DNA from: Falsirhodobacter xinxiangensis
GTDB taxonomy: Bacteria > Pseudomonadota > Alphaproteobacteria > Rhodobacterales > Rhodobacteraceae
Reading direction: 5' to 3'
NCBI RefSeq assembly: GCF_004959935.1
Contig: NZ_SMYN01000007.1
Coordinates: 62,001 to 126,000, forward strand
Length of the DNA stretch: 64,000 nt
In this document: one piece after another, positions 53,974 to 62,040 of the stretch
Layout: each line of letters starts with the position of its first letter
Position numbering within the stretch: the first letter of the stretch is position 1
Made by a program: the position numbers and the translations under genes
Notes under the pieces: generated by a model
Seen by the model: the letters and a program-made list of their open reading frames with translations, nothing else
Databases searched by the model: none
Told to the model about the DNA's origin: nothing

Positions 53974-55283
53974 GCGGCTCCGGTCACGACGAACGCCACG
54001 ATCCAGCCGATGTCGATCTCGCCCATCGCCTGTGCAATGGGGCCGGTAAAGAACGGGGTATTCAGCATCGGGATCTGGCAGGCAATCCCGAGGAAGTAGG
54101 CGACGGCAGCGCGCATCTCGAACCGCCCGTAGATTCCGCCATCGTGGCGAAAGAAGGACGTGATATCGTAGCGGCCACGTTTGACGAAATAGAAGTCCAG
54201 GATGTTGATGGTCGCCCAAGGCGCAAGCACGATCATCAGCCCGATGACAAAGGAGATGAAGCGCGGCACGAAATCCGCGGTCAGCGTCGCCATCGCAAGG
54301 CAGCCCAACAGAACCGCAACCGACATGACGATGCGCGCGCGCTTCGCCGGTTGCCAATCGGCCGCGAAGGTCTGGATCACCGTGATCAGCGACAGCACCG
54401 CGCCATAGATGTTCAGCGCGTTATGCGTGACGATGTTCAGGATGAAGAGCAGCAGCAGGATCGGTGCCAGAACCCCGACCGAGGCGCTGACCAGTTCCAT
54501 CGCGTCGGCACCGGCGGGTGCGCCGGCAACAGTGATCGCGCCCAGCATGAACGAGGCCGAGGTGCCCGTCGCCGCGCCCCCGAAACTGGCGAGCATGGGC
54601 GCGCGGATGCCGACTTCGGGCGGCAGGTATCGCGAATAATCCGAGGTGTAGCAGGCATAGGACAGGTGCCACACTGCTGCGAGCGAGAACATCGAGAACC
54701 AGCCGAAGACCGTGACCTCGCCTTGGGTCCAGATGCCTTCGGGCAGGGCGGTCACGAGGTTGTATCCCGCCGCCACAAGGCCGATGCCCATGAACCACAT
54801 GCCGACACGGTTCAGATAATGGATCGTGCGATACCCCAGAATGGCGATGATCGCCGCCGCCAGCGCCGAGATCACGGCCCCCGACGGTGTGTTCACCGCA
54901 GGCACCAACGCATGCACCGATTTCGCGGCCAGCACGATGTTGGAGGTGAAGAAGCCCAGATAGAGGATCGTCGCGAAGCCGACGACCAACAGCGCGCCGT
55001 AGCGTCCGAACTGGCCCCGGCTCTGGATCATCTGGGCCAGGCCCATCTGCGGACCCTGTGCCGAACAGGCACCAAGGATGAGCGCGCCGACGATATTGCC
55101 GAAGATGATGGCCGTCGCAGCCCAAAGAAGCGGCAGGTCGAACACCTGCACCGCCATCGCGCCGGTCACGATCGGAAGCGGCGCGATGTTGGTCGTGAAC
55201 CACAGGGTGAACAGGTCATGCGCGCGGCCATGGCGTTCGCCAAGCGGCACGAAGCCGACGCTGTTTTCTTCGATCGTGGACAT
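53907..55283 (-). CDS. NCS1-family nucleobase/heterocycle permease (CodB-like)
   Basis: A 458-residue, twelve-helix transporter of the purine-cytosine permease group: SVGFVPLGERHGRAHDLFTL, WFTTNIAPLPIVTGAMAVQV, GALILGACSAQGPQMGLAQM, SYACYTSDYSRYLP and PWATINILDFYFVKRGRYDI. NCS1 proteins co-transport cytosine, hydantoins, allantoin, uracil, pyridoxine or similar N-heterocycles with H+ or Na+. I set the start at 55283 with GGGGGAG upstream. The promoter carries a TGGTATACCA motif also found in front of the monooxygenase operon at 58668, linking it to the catabolic island. Confidence 0.88.
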   Translation of the reverse strand: MSTIEENSVGFVPLGERHGRAHDLFTLWFTTNIAPLPIVTGAMAVQVFDLPLLWAATAIIFGNIVGALILGACSAQGPQMGLAQMIQSRGQFGRYGALLVVGFATILYLGFFTSNIVLAAKSVHALVPAVNTPSGAVISALAAAIIAILGYRTIHYLNRVGMWFMGIGLVAAGYNLVTALPEGIWTQGEVTVFGWFSMFSLAAVWHLSYACYTSDYSRYLPPEVGIRAPMLASFGGAATGTSASFMLGAITVAGAPAGADAMELVSASVGVLAPILLLLFILNIVTHNALNIYGAVLSLITVIQTFAADWQPAKRARIVMSVAVLLGCLAMATLTADFVPRFISFVIGLMIVLAPWATINILDFYFVKRGRYDITSFFRHDGGIYGRFEMRAAVAYFLGIACQIPMLNTPFFTGPIAQAMGEIDIGWIVAFVVTGAAYLALASPERRATVLAASPSQR

Positions 55284-55309
55284 GCGGCGGCTCCCCCCTT
55301 GGCATCTCG

Positions 55310-55319
55310 TGGTATACCA
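55310..55319 (-). promoter_or_regulatory. GntR/FadR-type operator TGGTATACCA before the NCS1 permease
   Basis: A perfect 10-base palindrome fits the FadR-subfamily GntR consensus (GTA-TAC core). On the minus strand a TATTAT-like -10 lies just upstream, so a bound repressor would cover the transcription start. A related AGGGTATATC follows at 55324-55333. The same motif recurs at 58657-58665. Confidence 0.55.
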
Positions 55320-55371
55320 TAATAGGGTATATCGCAAAGATGCAAGGGGGAGGCCGCGCGCCGGGCCAAGA

Positions 55372-56820
55372 TCAGCCGATGGCCGAGCAGATGTATTTGA
55401 TCTCCAGATATTCCTCGATGCCGTATTTCGACCCTTCGCGGCCAAGGCCGGATTGCTTGACGCCGCCGAAGGGCGCGACCTCGTTCGAGATCAGGCCGGT
55501 ATTGTGGCCGACCATGCCGTATTCCAGCGCCTCGGAGACGCGGATCATGCGGGCATGATCGCGGGTGTAGAAATAGGCCGCCAGCCCGAAGATCGTATCA
55601 TTGGCCATCGCGACCGCTTCTTCCTCGGTGTCGAAGGCGAAAAGCGGGGCGAGGGGGCCGAAGGTCTCCTCCTGCGTCACGGTCATGTCGGTGGTCACCC
55701 CGGTCAGGACGCCGGGCTGAAAAAGCAGCCCGCCCAAGCGTTTGCCGCCGGTGACCAGCTTCGCCCCCTTGGACAGCGCGTCGGCGATATGCGCCTCGAC
55801 CTTGGCGATGCCCTTTTCCTCGATCATCGGGCCGATCTGCACGCCTTCCTCGGTGCCGGGGCCGACCTTCAGCGCGGCGACCTTGGCGGCCAGCTTATCG
55901 GCGAAAGCATCATAGATACCGCGCTGCACCAGGATGCGGTTGGCGCAAACGCAGGTCTGGCCCGCGTTGCGGTATTTGGCGATCATCGCGCCTTCGACGG
56001 CTGCATCCAGATCGGCATCGTCAAAGACGATGAACGGCGCGTTGCCGCCCAGTTCCAGCGACATGCGTTTGATCGTGGGCGCGCATTGCGACATCAGCAC
56101 GCGGCCCACCTCGGTCGATCCGGTGAAGGAGAGCTTCCGCACCACGTCCGAATCGGTCAGCACCTTGCCGATGGGGCGGCTTTCGCCCGTGACGATCTGC
56201 AAAACGCCCGCGGGAACGCCCGCGCGTTCGGCCAAAACGCCCAGCGCCAGCGCGGTCAGCGGCGTCAGATCGGCGGGCCGAACGATCATCACGCAGCCCG
56301 AGGCGAGCGCCGGCGCGGCCTTGCGGGTGATCATCGCGGCGGGGAAATTCCACGGCGTGATCGCTGCGGTGACGCCGATGGGCTGGCGGATCACGGTCAG
56401 GCGGCTGTTTGCCTGCGGCGAGGGGATCGTGTCGCCATAGATGCGTTTGGCTTCTTCGGCGAACCATTCGATGAAGCTGGCGGCATAGGTGATCTCTCCC
56501 TTCGCCTCGGCCAGAGGTTTGCCTTGTTCGGCGGTCATGATCGCGGCCAGATCGTCGGCATTGGCGATCATCAGGTCGAACCACTTCCGCAGAATGGCGC
56601 TGCGTTCCTTGGCCGGGCGCTTGGCCCATGCGGGGAAGGCCGCTTCGGCAGCCGCAATGGCGGCTTCGACTTCGGCGGGCGACAGGCTCGGGACGGTGCC
56701 GACGACCGATCCATCGGCGGGGTTCGTGACCTCGATCACCTCGGTCGAGGCGGCGCGCACCCAGTTTCCATTCACAAGGCAGGTATCGACCAGAAGGCCG
56801 GGGTCTTTCAAGGACAGCAT
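55372..56820 (-). CDS. gabD: NAD(P)-dependent succinate-semialdehyde dehydrogenase family
   Basis: A 482-residue aldehyde dehydrogenase most like GabD. Catalytic residues are E256 (SLELGGNAPF) and C290 (NAGQTCVCANR); cofactor motif SFTGSTEVGR is at 231-240. The start at 56820 follows GAGGAG. The segment that normally reads KPA, whose lysine contacts the cofactor, is RPAD here (R181). The protein would oxidise succinate semialdehyde, or a similar semialdehyde, to the acid that enters the TCA cycle. It is divergent from an IclR gene with paired operators between. In a trigonelline-type pathway this is the last enzyme. A 4-aminobutyrate role is equally possible on sequence alone. Confidence 0.85.
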   Translation of the reverse strand: MLSLKDPGLLVDTCLVNGNWVRAASTEVIEVTNPADGSVVGTVPSLSPAEVEAAIAAAEAAFPAWAKRPAKERSAILRKWFDLMIANADDLAAIMTAEQGKPLAEAKGEITYAASFIEWFAEEAKRIYGDTIPSPQANSRLTVIRQPIGVTAAITPWNFPAAMITRKAAPALASGCVMIVRPADLTPLTALALGVLAERAGVPAGVLQIVTGESRPIGKVLTDSDVVRKLSFTGSTEVGRVLMSQCAPTIKRMSLELGGNAPFIVFDDADLDAAVEGAMIAKYRNAGQTCVCANRILVQRGIYDAFADKLAAKVAALKVGPGTEEGVQIGPMIEEKGIAKVEAHIADALSKGAKLVTGGKRLGGLLFQPGVLTGVTTDMTVTQEETFGPLAPLFAFDTEEEAVAMANDTIFGLAAYFYTRDHARMIRVSEALEYGMVGHNTGLISNEVAPFGGVKQSGLGREGSKYGIEEYLEIKYICSAIG

Positions 56821-56838
56821 GAAGGGCTCCTCATTATC

Positions 56839-56873
56839 GTTCGACATATCGAACACTGTTCGGTATGAAGAAC
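56839..56873. promoter_or_regulatory. Two tandem IclR-type operators between gabD-like gene and iclR
   Basis: GTTCGACATATCGAAC (56839-56854) and GTTCGGTATGAAGAAC (56858-56873) are 16-base inverted repeats with identical GTTCG and GAAC ends, 19 bases centre to centre. IclR proteins of the PcaR/PobR kind bind GTTCG-type repeats. The adjacent IclR regulator is the obvious candidate. Confidence 0.55.
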
Positions 56874-56904
56874 AGGTAGCAGCCTGAAAGTCCCGACGTC
56901 AACG

Positions 56905-57618
56905 ATGAACACCGCCAAGCCCGTCCCCGCCGTATTGCGCGCCGCCGCCATTCTGGACCTTGTCGCCGCCCAGCCGGGCCTTGGCCTGTCCGAAATCGCC
57001 CGCAGGGCCGGGATACCCAAAAGCAGCGCCCACGCCCTATGCCACACACTGTGCCAGCTCGATCTGCTGCGCGAGGAGGCGGGCGGCTTTCACCTTGGCG
57101 GTCATGCGGCGCGTTGGGCGGTCCCGCGCGATCTGCGGGCCGATTTCCGCCGGGGCCTTGCCGCGGACCCGCTGCTGTCGCGCCATACGGTCACCCTGTC
57201 GGTGCTGGAGGGGGCCGAGGTCATCTATCAGGCCTGCCACGATTCGGCGGCGCCGCTGGGTATCACCTTTCGCGTTGGCATGCGCCTGCCCGCCGTGTTC
57301 ACCGCAACGGGCAAGGCGCTTCTGGCCGCGATGGAGCCGAGCGCGCTGGATGTCTTCCTGACCCGGCCCCTGCCGCCGCCGATCACCCCGGCCAGCGTCC
57401 GCACCATCCCCGCCCTGCGGCGGGATCTGATGGAAACCATGACGCGCGGCTGGTCGCTGGATGCCGGCGAGGTGCGCGAGGGCATGTGCTGCATCGGTGC
57501 CGTGATACCGGGCACGAATGCCGCCGTCGCCCTGTCCCTGACCGTGGCCGAGGCGCGAGGCGAAGTGACCGCCCGCATCGGCGAGGCCATGGCCAAATTC
57601 GCACGAACGCTGGCCTAG
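56905..57618 (+). CDS. IclR-family transcriptional regulator
   Basis: A 237-residue IclR regulator. The N-terminal winged helix shows LRAAAILDLVAAQPGLGLSE followed by IARRAGIPKSSAHALCHTL. The C-terminal GAF-like effector domain has VIYQACHDSAAPLGITFRVG, LPAVFTATGKALLAAM and EVREGMCCIGAVIPGT. It probably controls the divergent semialdehyde dehydrogenase and itself. Its TAG stop shares the palindromic CTAG with the TAG stop of the convergent GntR gene. Confidence 0.9.
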   Translation: MNTAKPVPAVLRAAAILDLVAAQPGLGLSEIARRAGIPKSSAHALCHTLCQLDLLREEAGGFHLGGHAARWAVPRDLRADFRRGLAADPLLSRHTVTLSVLEGAEVIYQACHDSAAPLGITFRVGMRLPAVFTATGKALLAAMEPSALDVFLTRPLPPPITPASVRTIPALRRDLMETMTRGWSLDAGEVREGMCCIGAVIPGTNAAVALSLTVAEARGEVTARIGEAMAKFARTLA

Positions 57619-58292
57619 GCCAGCAGACGGTGAGCGATGGCGGCAGCTTCGGACAGGTGGGTTTCGACGGCGCGGCCCGCGGCATCGGCATCGTTCGCGC
57701 AGATGGCCTCGGCGATCTGGGTCATGCGGGCAAAGCCCGACACGTGCCGGTCGGTCGTGGCCAGCGTCATCGCGCGCAATCGGCTGATCCGGCTGTTCAG
57801 GCGCTGCACGATATCCCATGCCATGTCGTGACCGGCGGCAAGGAAGATCGTCTGATAGAAGTCGGTCGATGCGTCGAACAAAGGCCGCGTCTCGCCCGCA
57901 TCATATGCCGCGCCCAGAGCTTTGAGCGCCCGGCGAAGGTCCGTCTTCACGCGGGCATCCGCCTTTTCGGCGCAGGCACGGGCAGCGTTCGTTTCCAGCA
58001 GGCGGCGAATCTCGTAGATCTGGGCGGCCCGGTCCCAATCCATGGACGCGACCACCGGACCGCGATTGGACTGGATCTCCACCAGCCCCTCCGCCTCCAG
58101 ATAGCGCATCGCCTCGCGGATGACGGTGCGGCTGACGCCAAGCGAATCGCACAGGGGGCGTTCGATCAACCGTTCCCCCGATTTGAAATGGCCGGAGATG
58201 ATCGCGGCACGAAGCCGCTCCAGCACCATTTCGCGCAGCGTCTTGGGGGGCGTATCTATACGCAGAAGGGGGGTGGCAGCATCGGACATCAT
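57615..58292 (-). CDS. GntR-family (FCD) regulator of the catabolic island
   Basis: A 225-residue regulator with winged helix LRAAIISGHFKSGERLIERP and LCDSLGVSRTVIREAMRYLE, then an FCD domain (IYEIRRLLETNAARACAEKA, FYQTIFLAAGHDMAWDIVQR). It follows the DUF1330 gene by six bases on the minus strand, divergent from the DUF1185-monooxygenase operon. The GGTATACCA palindrome in that divergent promoter and before the NCS1 permease fits the DNA preference of this subfamily, so I infer that this protein controls both. Confidence 0.9.
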   Translation of the reverse strand: MMSDAATPLLRIDTPPKTLREMVLERLRAAIISGHFKSGERLIERPLCDSLGVSRTVIREAMRYLEAEGLVEIQSNRGPVVASMDWDRAAQIYEIRRLLETNAARACAEKADARVKTDLRRALKALGAAYDAGETRPLFDASTDFYQTIFLAAGHDMAWDIVQRLNSRISRLRAMTLATTDRHVSGFARMTQIAEAICANDADAAGRAVETHLSEAAAIAHRLLA

Positions 58293-58298
58293 GCAAGG

Positions 58299-58610
58299 TT
58301 ACCCGATGGATGGGGGAGGCGCCAGCGCCTCGACGATGACGACATGGGTTTGCGCGGCGCCGGCTCTGGCAGCCCGCGCAGCCGTGTATTCGGCGCTGTC
58401 GTAACAGGCACGGGCGGCGGCAAGCGAGGGGAATCCGATCACGACGTGGCGGGCAAGCGCCGGCCCCTCCAGCGTCTCGGCACCGCCGCCGCGCGCCAGG
58501 AACACGGCCCCGTGGGCGGCGAAGGCGGCGGGTGCAAGCCTTTGATATTCCGCATAAGCCTCGCTGTCCGTGACGGTGACATGGGCGATCCAATAAGCGC
58601 CGTGGGGCAT
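58299..58610 (-). CDS. DUF1330 domain protein
   Basis: A 103-residue ferredoxin-fold protein of the DUF1330 (dimeric alpha-beta barrel) family: YWIAHVTVTDSEAYAEYQRL, FLARGGGAETLEGP, HVVIGFPSLAAARACYDSAE and HVVIVEAL. The function is unknown; the family turns up near catabolic monooxygenases. I set the start at the ATG at 58610. It is first of the short operon that ends in the GntR gene. Confidence 0.85.
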   Translation of the reverse strand: MPHGAYWIAHVTVTDSEAYAEYQRLAPAAFAAHGAVFLARGGGAETLEGPALARHVVIGFPSLAAARACYDSAEYTAARAARAGAAQTHVVIVEALAPPPSIG

Positions 58611-58655
58611 GGATTTCCTCGCTGCTGAAAGATTTGTATTTGACATCCTGTCATA

Positions 58656-58665
58656 CGGTATACCA
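58656..58665. promoter_or_regulatory. GntR-type operator in the divergent DUF1330/DUF1185 promoter
   Basis: CGGTATACCA (58656-58665) repeats the motif found before the NCS1 permease. It lies directly upstream of the ATG at 58668. A separate inverted repeat TGACA-TCC-TGTCA (58641-58653) and a TTGACA -35-like box (58640-58645) are beside it, in a 57-base intergenic space that must hold both promoters. Confidence 0.55.
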
Positions 58666-58667
58666 AC

Positions 58668-59306
58668 ATGAGCGGCAGCAAGTCCATTGAAAGGTCCGCG
58701 GAAATGAGCGCTCTGATCCGAAAAACCCTCCTCCACGTGGAAACCACCCTGATCGAGGGCGGACGCGAGGCGCAGACCCCGCTGGTCATGGTGGCGGCCA
58801 CCGCCATCGTGAAGAACCCGTTGTTCGGTCAGGGCTTCGTCGAAGACCTGAAGCCCGAGATCCACCGCGTCGCCCCGATCCTGGGCGAAGTGCTGACCAA
58901 GATGATCATCGACCACGCCGGTTCGGGCGAGCGTGTCGAAGGCTACGGCAAATCCGCCGTCGTCGGCCTGGGCGGCGAGGTCGAGCACGCGTCGGCCCTG
59001 ATCCACACGCTGCGTTTCGGCAACCACTACCGCACCGCGGTCGGCGCGAAATCCTATCTGGCGTTCTGCAACACCCGTGGCGGCGCGAACGCCCCCGTTA
59101 TGATCCCGCTGATGGACAAGAACGACGAAGGCCGCCGTTCGCATTACCTGACCATCAACTTCTCGGTTCCCGATGCTCCGGCGGAAGACGAGATCCTCGT
59201 GGCACTCGGCGCGTCCTATGGCGGGCGTCCGCATCACCGCATCGGCGACCGTTATCAGGACCTGAAGGATCTTGGCCATGACGTCCAAAACCCTGCCGCT
59301 GTCTGA
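58668..59306 (+). CDS. Amino acid synthesis family protein (DUF1185, AA_synth)
   Basis: A 212-residue protein of the AA_synth/DUF1185 family: IRKTLLHVETTLIEGGREAQ, VMVAATAIVKNPLFGQGFVE, GYGKSAVVGLGGEVEHASAL and ASYGGRPHHRIGDRYQD. The biochemical role of the family is not settled. The gene heads the operon with the hydrolase-flavin reductase fusion, monooxygenase and aldehyde dehydrogenase, and its last 29 bases overlap the next gene. A start at 58704 (MSALIRKTL) is possible. Confidence 0.85.
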   Translation: MSGSKSIERSAEMSALIRKTLLHVETTLIEGGREAQTPLVMVAATAIVKNPLFGQGFVEDLKPEIHRVAPILGEVLTKMIIDHAGSGERVEGYGKSAVVGLGGEVEHASALIHTLRFGNHYRTAVGAKSYLAFCNTRGGANAPVMIPLMDKNDEGRRSHYLTINFSVPDAPAEDEILVALGASYGGRPHHRIGDRYQDLKDLGHDVQNPAAV

Positions 59307-60999
59307 GGGCGTCCTCAGCTATCGCGAAGCCGGGCAGGGCGAACCGCTGGTCCTGATCCACGGGGTCGGGATGCAGTCCGCCGCATGGGGCCCGCAGATC
59401 GAGGCGCTGGCCGGAACGCACCGCGTCATCGCGCTGGACATGCCCGGGCATGGGGGGTCGTCCCCCCTGCCGCAGGGCGCGGGGTTGGTTGATTTCGTGG
59501 CCTGGGCTGCGCAGGCGATCCGTGCGCTGGATGTCGGCCCGGTGAACCTTGCCGGGCATTCGATGGGATCCCTGATCGCGGGCGGGCTGGCGGTCGATCA
59601 TCCGGACCTGATCCTGCGCGTGGCGCTGGTCTGCGGCGTGCATCGCCGGACCGAGGAAGCGCGCGAGGCCGTCATCGCCCGCGCCACCGCGATTCAGGCC
59701 GCCGCCGCCAACGGCACCCCTGCCGATCCGCAAGCCCCGCTGGCGCGCTGGTTCTCGGAAAGCTGGGCCGATCAGGCCGCCAAGGCGCTGACCTCGCAGC
59801 TTCTGGCCGATGTCAGCCCCGAGGGATATGCCACCGCCTATGCCGCCTTCGCGTCGGGCGATGATGTCTATGCCGACCGGCTGGCCGAGATCGCCTGCCC
59901 GATGCTGGTGCTGACCGGAGAGTTCGACCCGAACTCGACCCCCGCCATGGCCGAAACCATGGCCCGCGCCGCGCCGCGCGGACGCGCCTTCATCGTCCCG
60001 AACCATCGGCACATGGTCAACCTGACCGCGCCCGAAACGGTGACCGAGGCGATGCGCGACTGGCTTGCACGTCCTGTCTCCGGTGCCGATGCGCTGCGCC
60101 CGCTGCGCGATGCGTTCGGCGCGTTCATGACCGGCGTGACGGTGGTGACAGTCGACAATAACGGGCAGCCACTGGGCTTCACCGCCAACAGCTTCGCCTC
60201 GGTGTCGCTGGACCCGCCGCTGCTTCAGGTGTCGATCGCGCGGACCTCGCGCAACTATGACGCCGTGACGCGGGCCAAGGGGTTCGCGATCAACATCCTG
60301 TCCGAAGCGCAGAAGGATGTGTCCAACACCTTCGCCCGCCCGGTCGAGGATCGTTTCGCCACCGTCGACTGGAAACACGGCCCCGCTGGCAGCCCCGTGA
60401 TCGACGGCACCGCCGCGTGGTTCGACTGCACCATGCACCGCGTGATCGAGGCGGGCGACCATGCCATCCTGATCGGCCGCGTGGTGGAATTCGAAAACAC
60501 GCCCGCGCCGGGCCTCGGCTATTTCCGCGGCGCCTATGTGCAGGCGGCGAACGGAGCCAAGGCCGCCGATGTCGGCCCGGATGTGGTGGTCAGCGCGATC
60601 ATCGAACAGGCGGGCGCTGTGCTGCTGGTGGACGACACCGGCGGCGGTTCGACCCTGCCCTCGCGGATCGCGGGCAAGGATGGCGCGCGTGCGGCGCTGG
60701 CGGATCTTCTGGCCAAGACGGGCCTGTCGGTGCAGCCGGGGTTCATCTATGCGGTGTTCGACGACGACAAGCGCGGGCAAAGCCACATCGCGTTCCTGTG
60801 CCAGGCCGCGACCGGAACTCCCGTCAAAGGATCGTTCGTGGCGCTGGACGACTGCACGCTGGGCGACGTCGCGGATTCCGCACTTCGCATCATGCTGACC
60901 CGGTTTACCGAAGAATCCCAGATTGGCAACTTTGGAACTTACTTCGGAACAGAGACGGCGGGCGACGTGCGCCAGCTCGTCAAGGGAGGCAGCCAATGA
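59278..60999 (+). CDS. Three-domain fusion: alpha/beta hydrolase, flavin reductase, Nudix-like domain
   Basis: A 573-residue protein from the ATG at 59278. Residues 1-260 are an alpha/beta hydrolase: LVLIHGVGMQSAAWGPQI, nucleophile S95 in GHSMGS, a downstream LTGEFDPNS acid region and PNHRHMVN as likely histidine. Residues about 275-422 are an HpaC/RutF-type flavin reductase: LRDAFGAFMTGVTVVTVDNN, GFTANSFASVSLDPPLLQVS, TRAKGFAINILSEAQK. Residues 433-573 look like a Nudix fold (VVVSAIIEQAGAVLLVDD, ALADLLAKTGL) that has lost the catalytic glutamates, so it is probably a regulatory or structural domain. The reductase would supply reduced flavin to the luciferase-like monooxygenase encoded next (ATGA overlap). 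The hydrolase may cleave the ring-opened product. Confidence 0.85.
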   Translation: MTSKTLPLSEGVLSYREAGQGEPLVLIHGVGMQSAAWGPQIEALAGTHRVIALDMPGHGGSSPLPQGAGLVDFVAWAAQAIRALDVGPVNLAGHSMGSLIAGGLAVDHPDLILRVALVCGVHRRTEEAREAVIARATAIQAAAANGTPADPQAPLARWFSESWADQAAKALTSQLLADVSPEGYATAYAAFASGDDVYADRLAEIACPMLVLTGEFDPNSTPAMAETMARAAPRGRAFIVPNHRHMVNLTAPETVTEAMRDWLARPVSGADALRPLRDAFGAFMTGVTVVTVDNNGQPLGFTANSFASVSLDPPLLQVSIARTSRNYDAVTRAKGFAINILSEAQKDVSNTFARPVEDRFATVDWKHGPAGSPVIDGTAAWFDCTMHRVIEAGDHAILIGRVVEFENTPAPGLGYFRGAYVQAANGAKAADVGPDVVVSAIIEQAGAVLLVDDTGGGSTLPSRIAGKDGARAALADLLAKTGLSVQPGFIYAVFDDDKRGQSHIAFLCQAATGTPVKGSFVALDDCTLGDVADSALRIMLTRFTEESQIGNFGTYFGTETAGDVRQLVKGGSQ

Positions 61000-62040
61000 A
61001 GTTTTCGCTTTTCATCCACATGGAACGCACCGACCCCGCCGAGGATCAGGTCGCGCTTCATGAGCAGATGATCGAGCTGTGCAAGATTGCCGACGAAGGC
61101 GGGATGCACGCGATCTGGACGGGCGAACATCATGGGATGAACTTCACCATCGCGCCGAATCCGTTCATCAACCTTGTCGACATTGCGCGGCGCACCAGGA
61201 ACGTGCGCCTTGGCACCGGCACCGTGATCGCGCCGTTCTGGCACCCGATCAAACTGGCGGGCGAGGCGGCGATGACCGACCTCGTGACGCAAGGGCGGCT
61301 GGATCTGGGCATCGCGCGCGGGGCCTACAGCTTCGAATACGACCGCGTTCAGCCGGGCCATGAACCCATGGGACGCAGGCCAGAAGATGCGGGAGTTGAT
61401 CCCGGCCATCAAAGGGCTGTGGGAAGGCGATTACGCCCATGACGGCGAATTCTGGCAGTTCCCGACAACCACATCCGCGCCGATGCCGGTCCAGAAACCG
61501 CATCCGCCGATCTGGGTTGCCGCCCGCGATCCGAACAGCCACGAATTTGCGGTTGCCAACGGCTGCAACGTGCAGGTCACGCCCCTTCACCTGCCGGACG
61601 AGGAAGTCGTCAGCCTGATGGAGCGCTTCAACGCCGCGTGCGAGAAGCATTCGGACATCCCGCGCCCCAAGATCATGCTGCTGCGCCACACCTATGTCGC
61701 GGACAGCGAGGCCGACGCCCAGCGCGGGGCCGAGGAGATGAACCGCTTCTACAACTATTTCGGTGCATGGTTCAAAAACGAACGTCCCGTCAGCCAGGGT
61801 CTGATCCAGCCGCTGACGGATGACGAGATCGCGGCGAACACCTACTACGGCGCGGACAAGATGGGTCAGGGCTGCGTCATCGGCGAAGCGCCCGAAGTGA
61901 TCTCGCGCCTGAAGGCCTATGAGGATCTGGGATATGACGAATTCGCGTTCTGGATCGACACCGGCATGACATTCGAGCGCAAGAAAGCCTCGCTGCAGCG
62001 ATTCATCGCCGAGGTGATGCCCGCGTTCGAGGACAAGTGA
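60996..62040 (+). pseudogene. Luciferase-like (LLM) flavin-dependent monooxygenase, one frameshift
   Basis: The gene starts at 60996 (GGGAGGC upstream) and reads MKFSLFIHMERTDPAEDQVA through GLARGAY-like GIARGAYSFEYDRVQPG, then changes frame. From about 61360 the sequence continues in another frame as MNPWDAGQKMRELIPAIKGL to EVMPAFEDK at 62040. Removing one C from the CC at 61358-61359 restores a continuous bacterial-luciferase-family protein of about 347 residues. Both halves look under normal selection (IWTGEHHG, GTGTVIAPFWHP, PPIWVAARDPNS). It is either a very recent inactivation or a sequencing/assembly error. The intact enzyme would be the oxygenase of a two-component FMNH2-dependent system. 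Confidence 0.82.
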
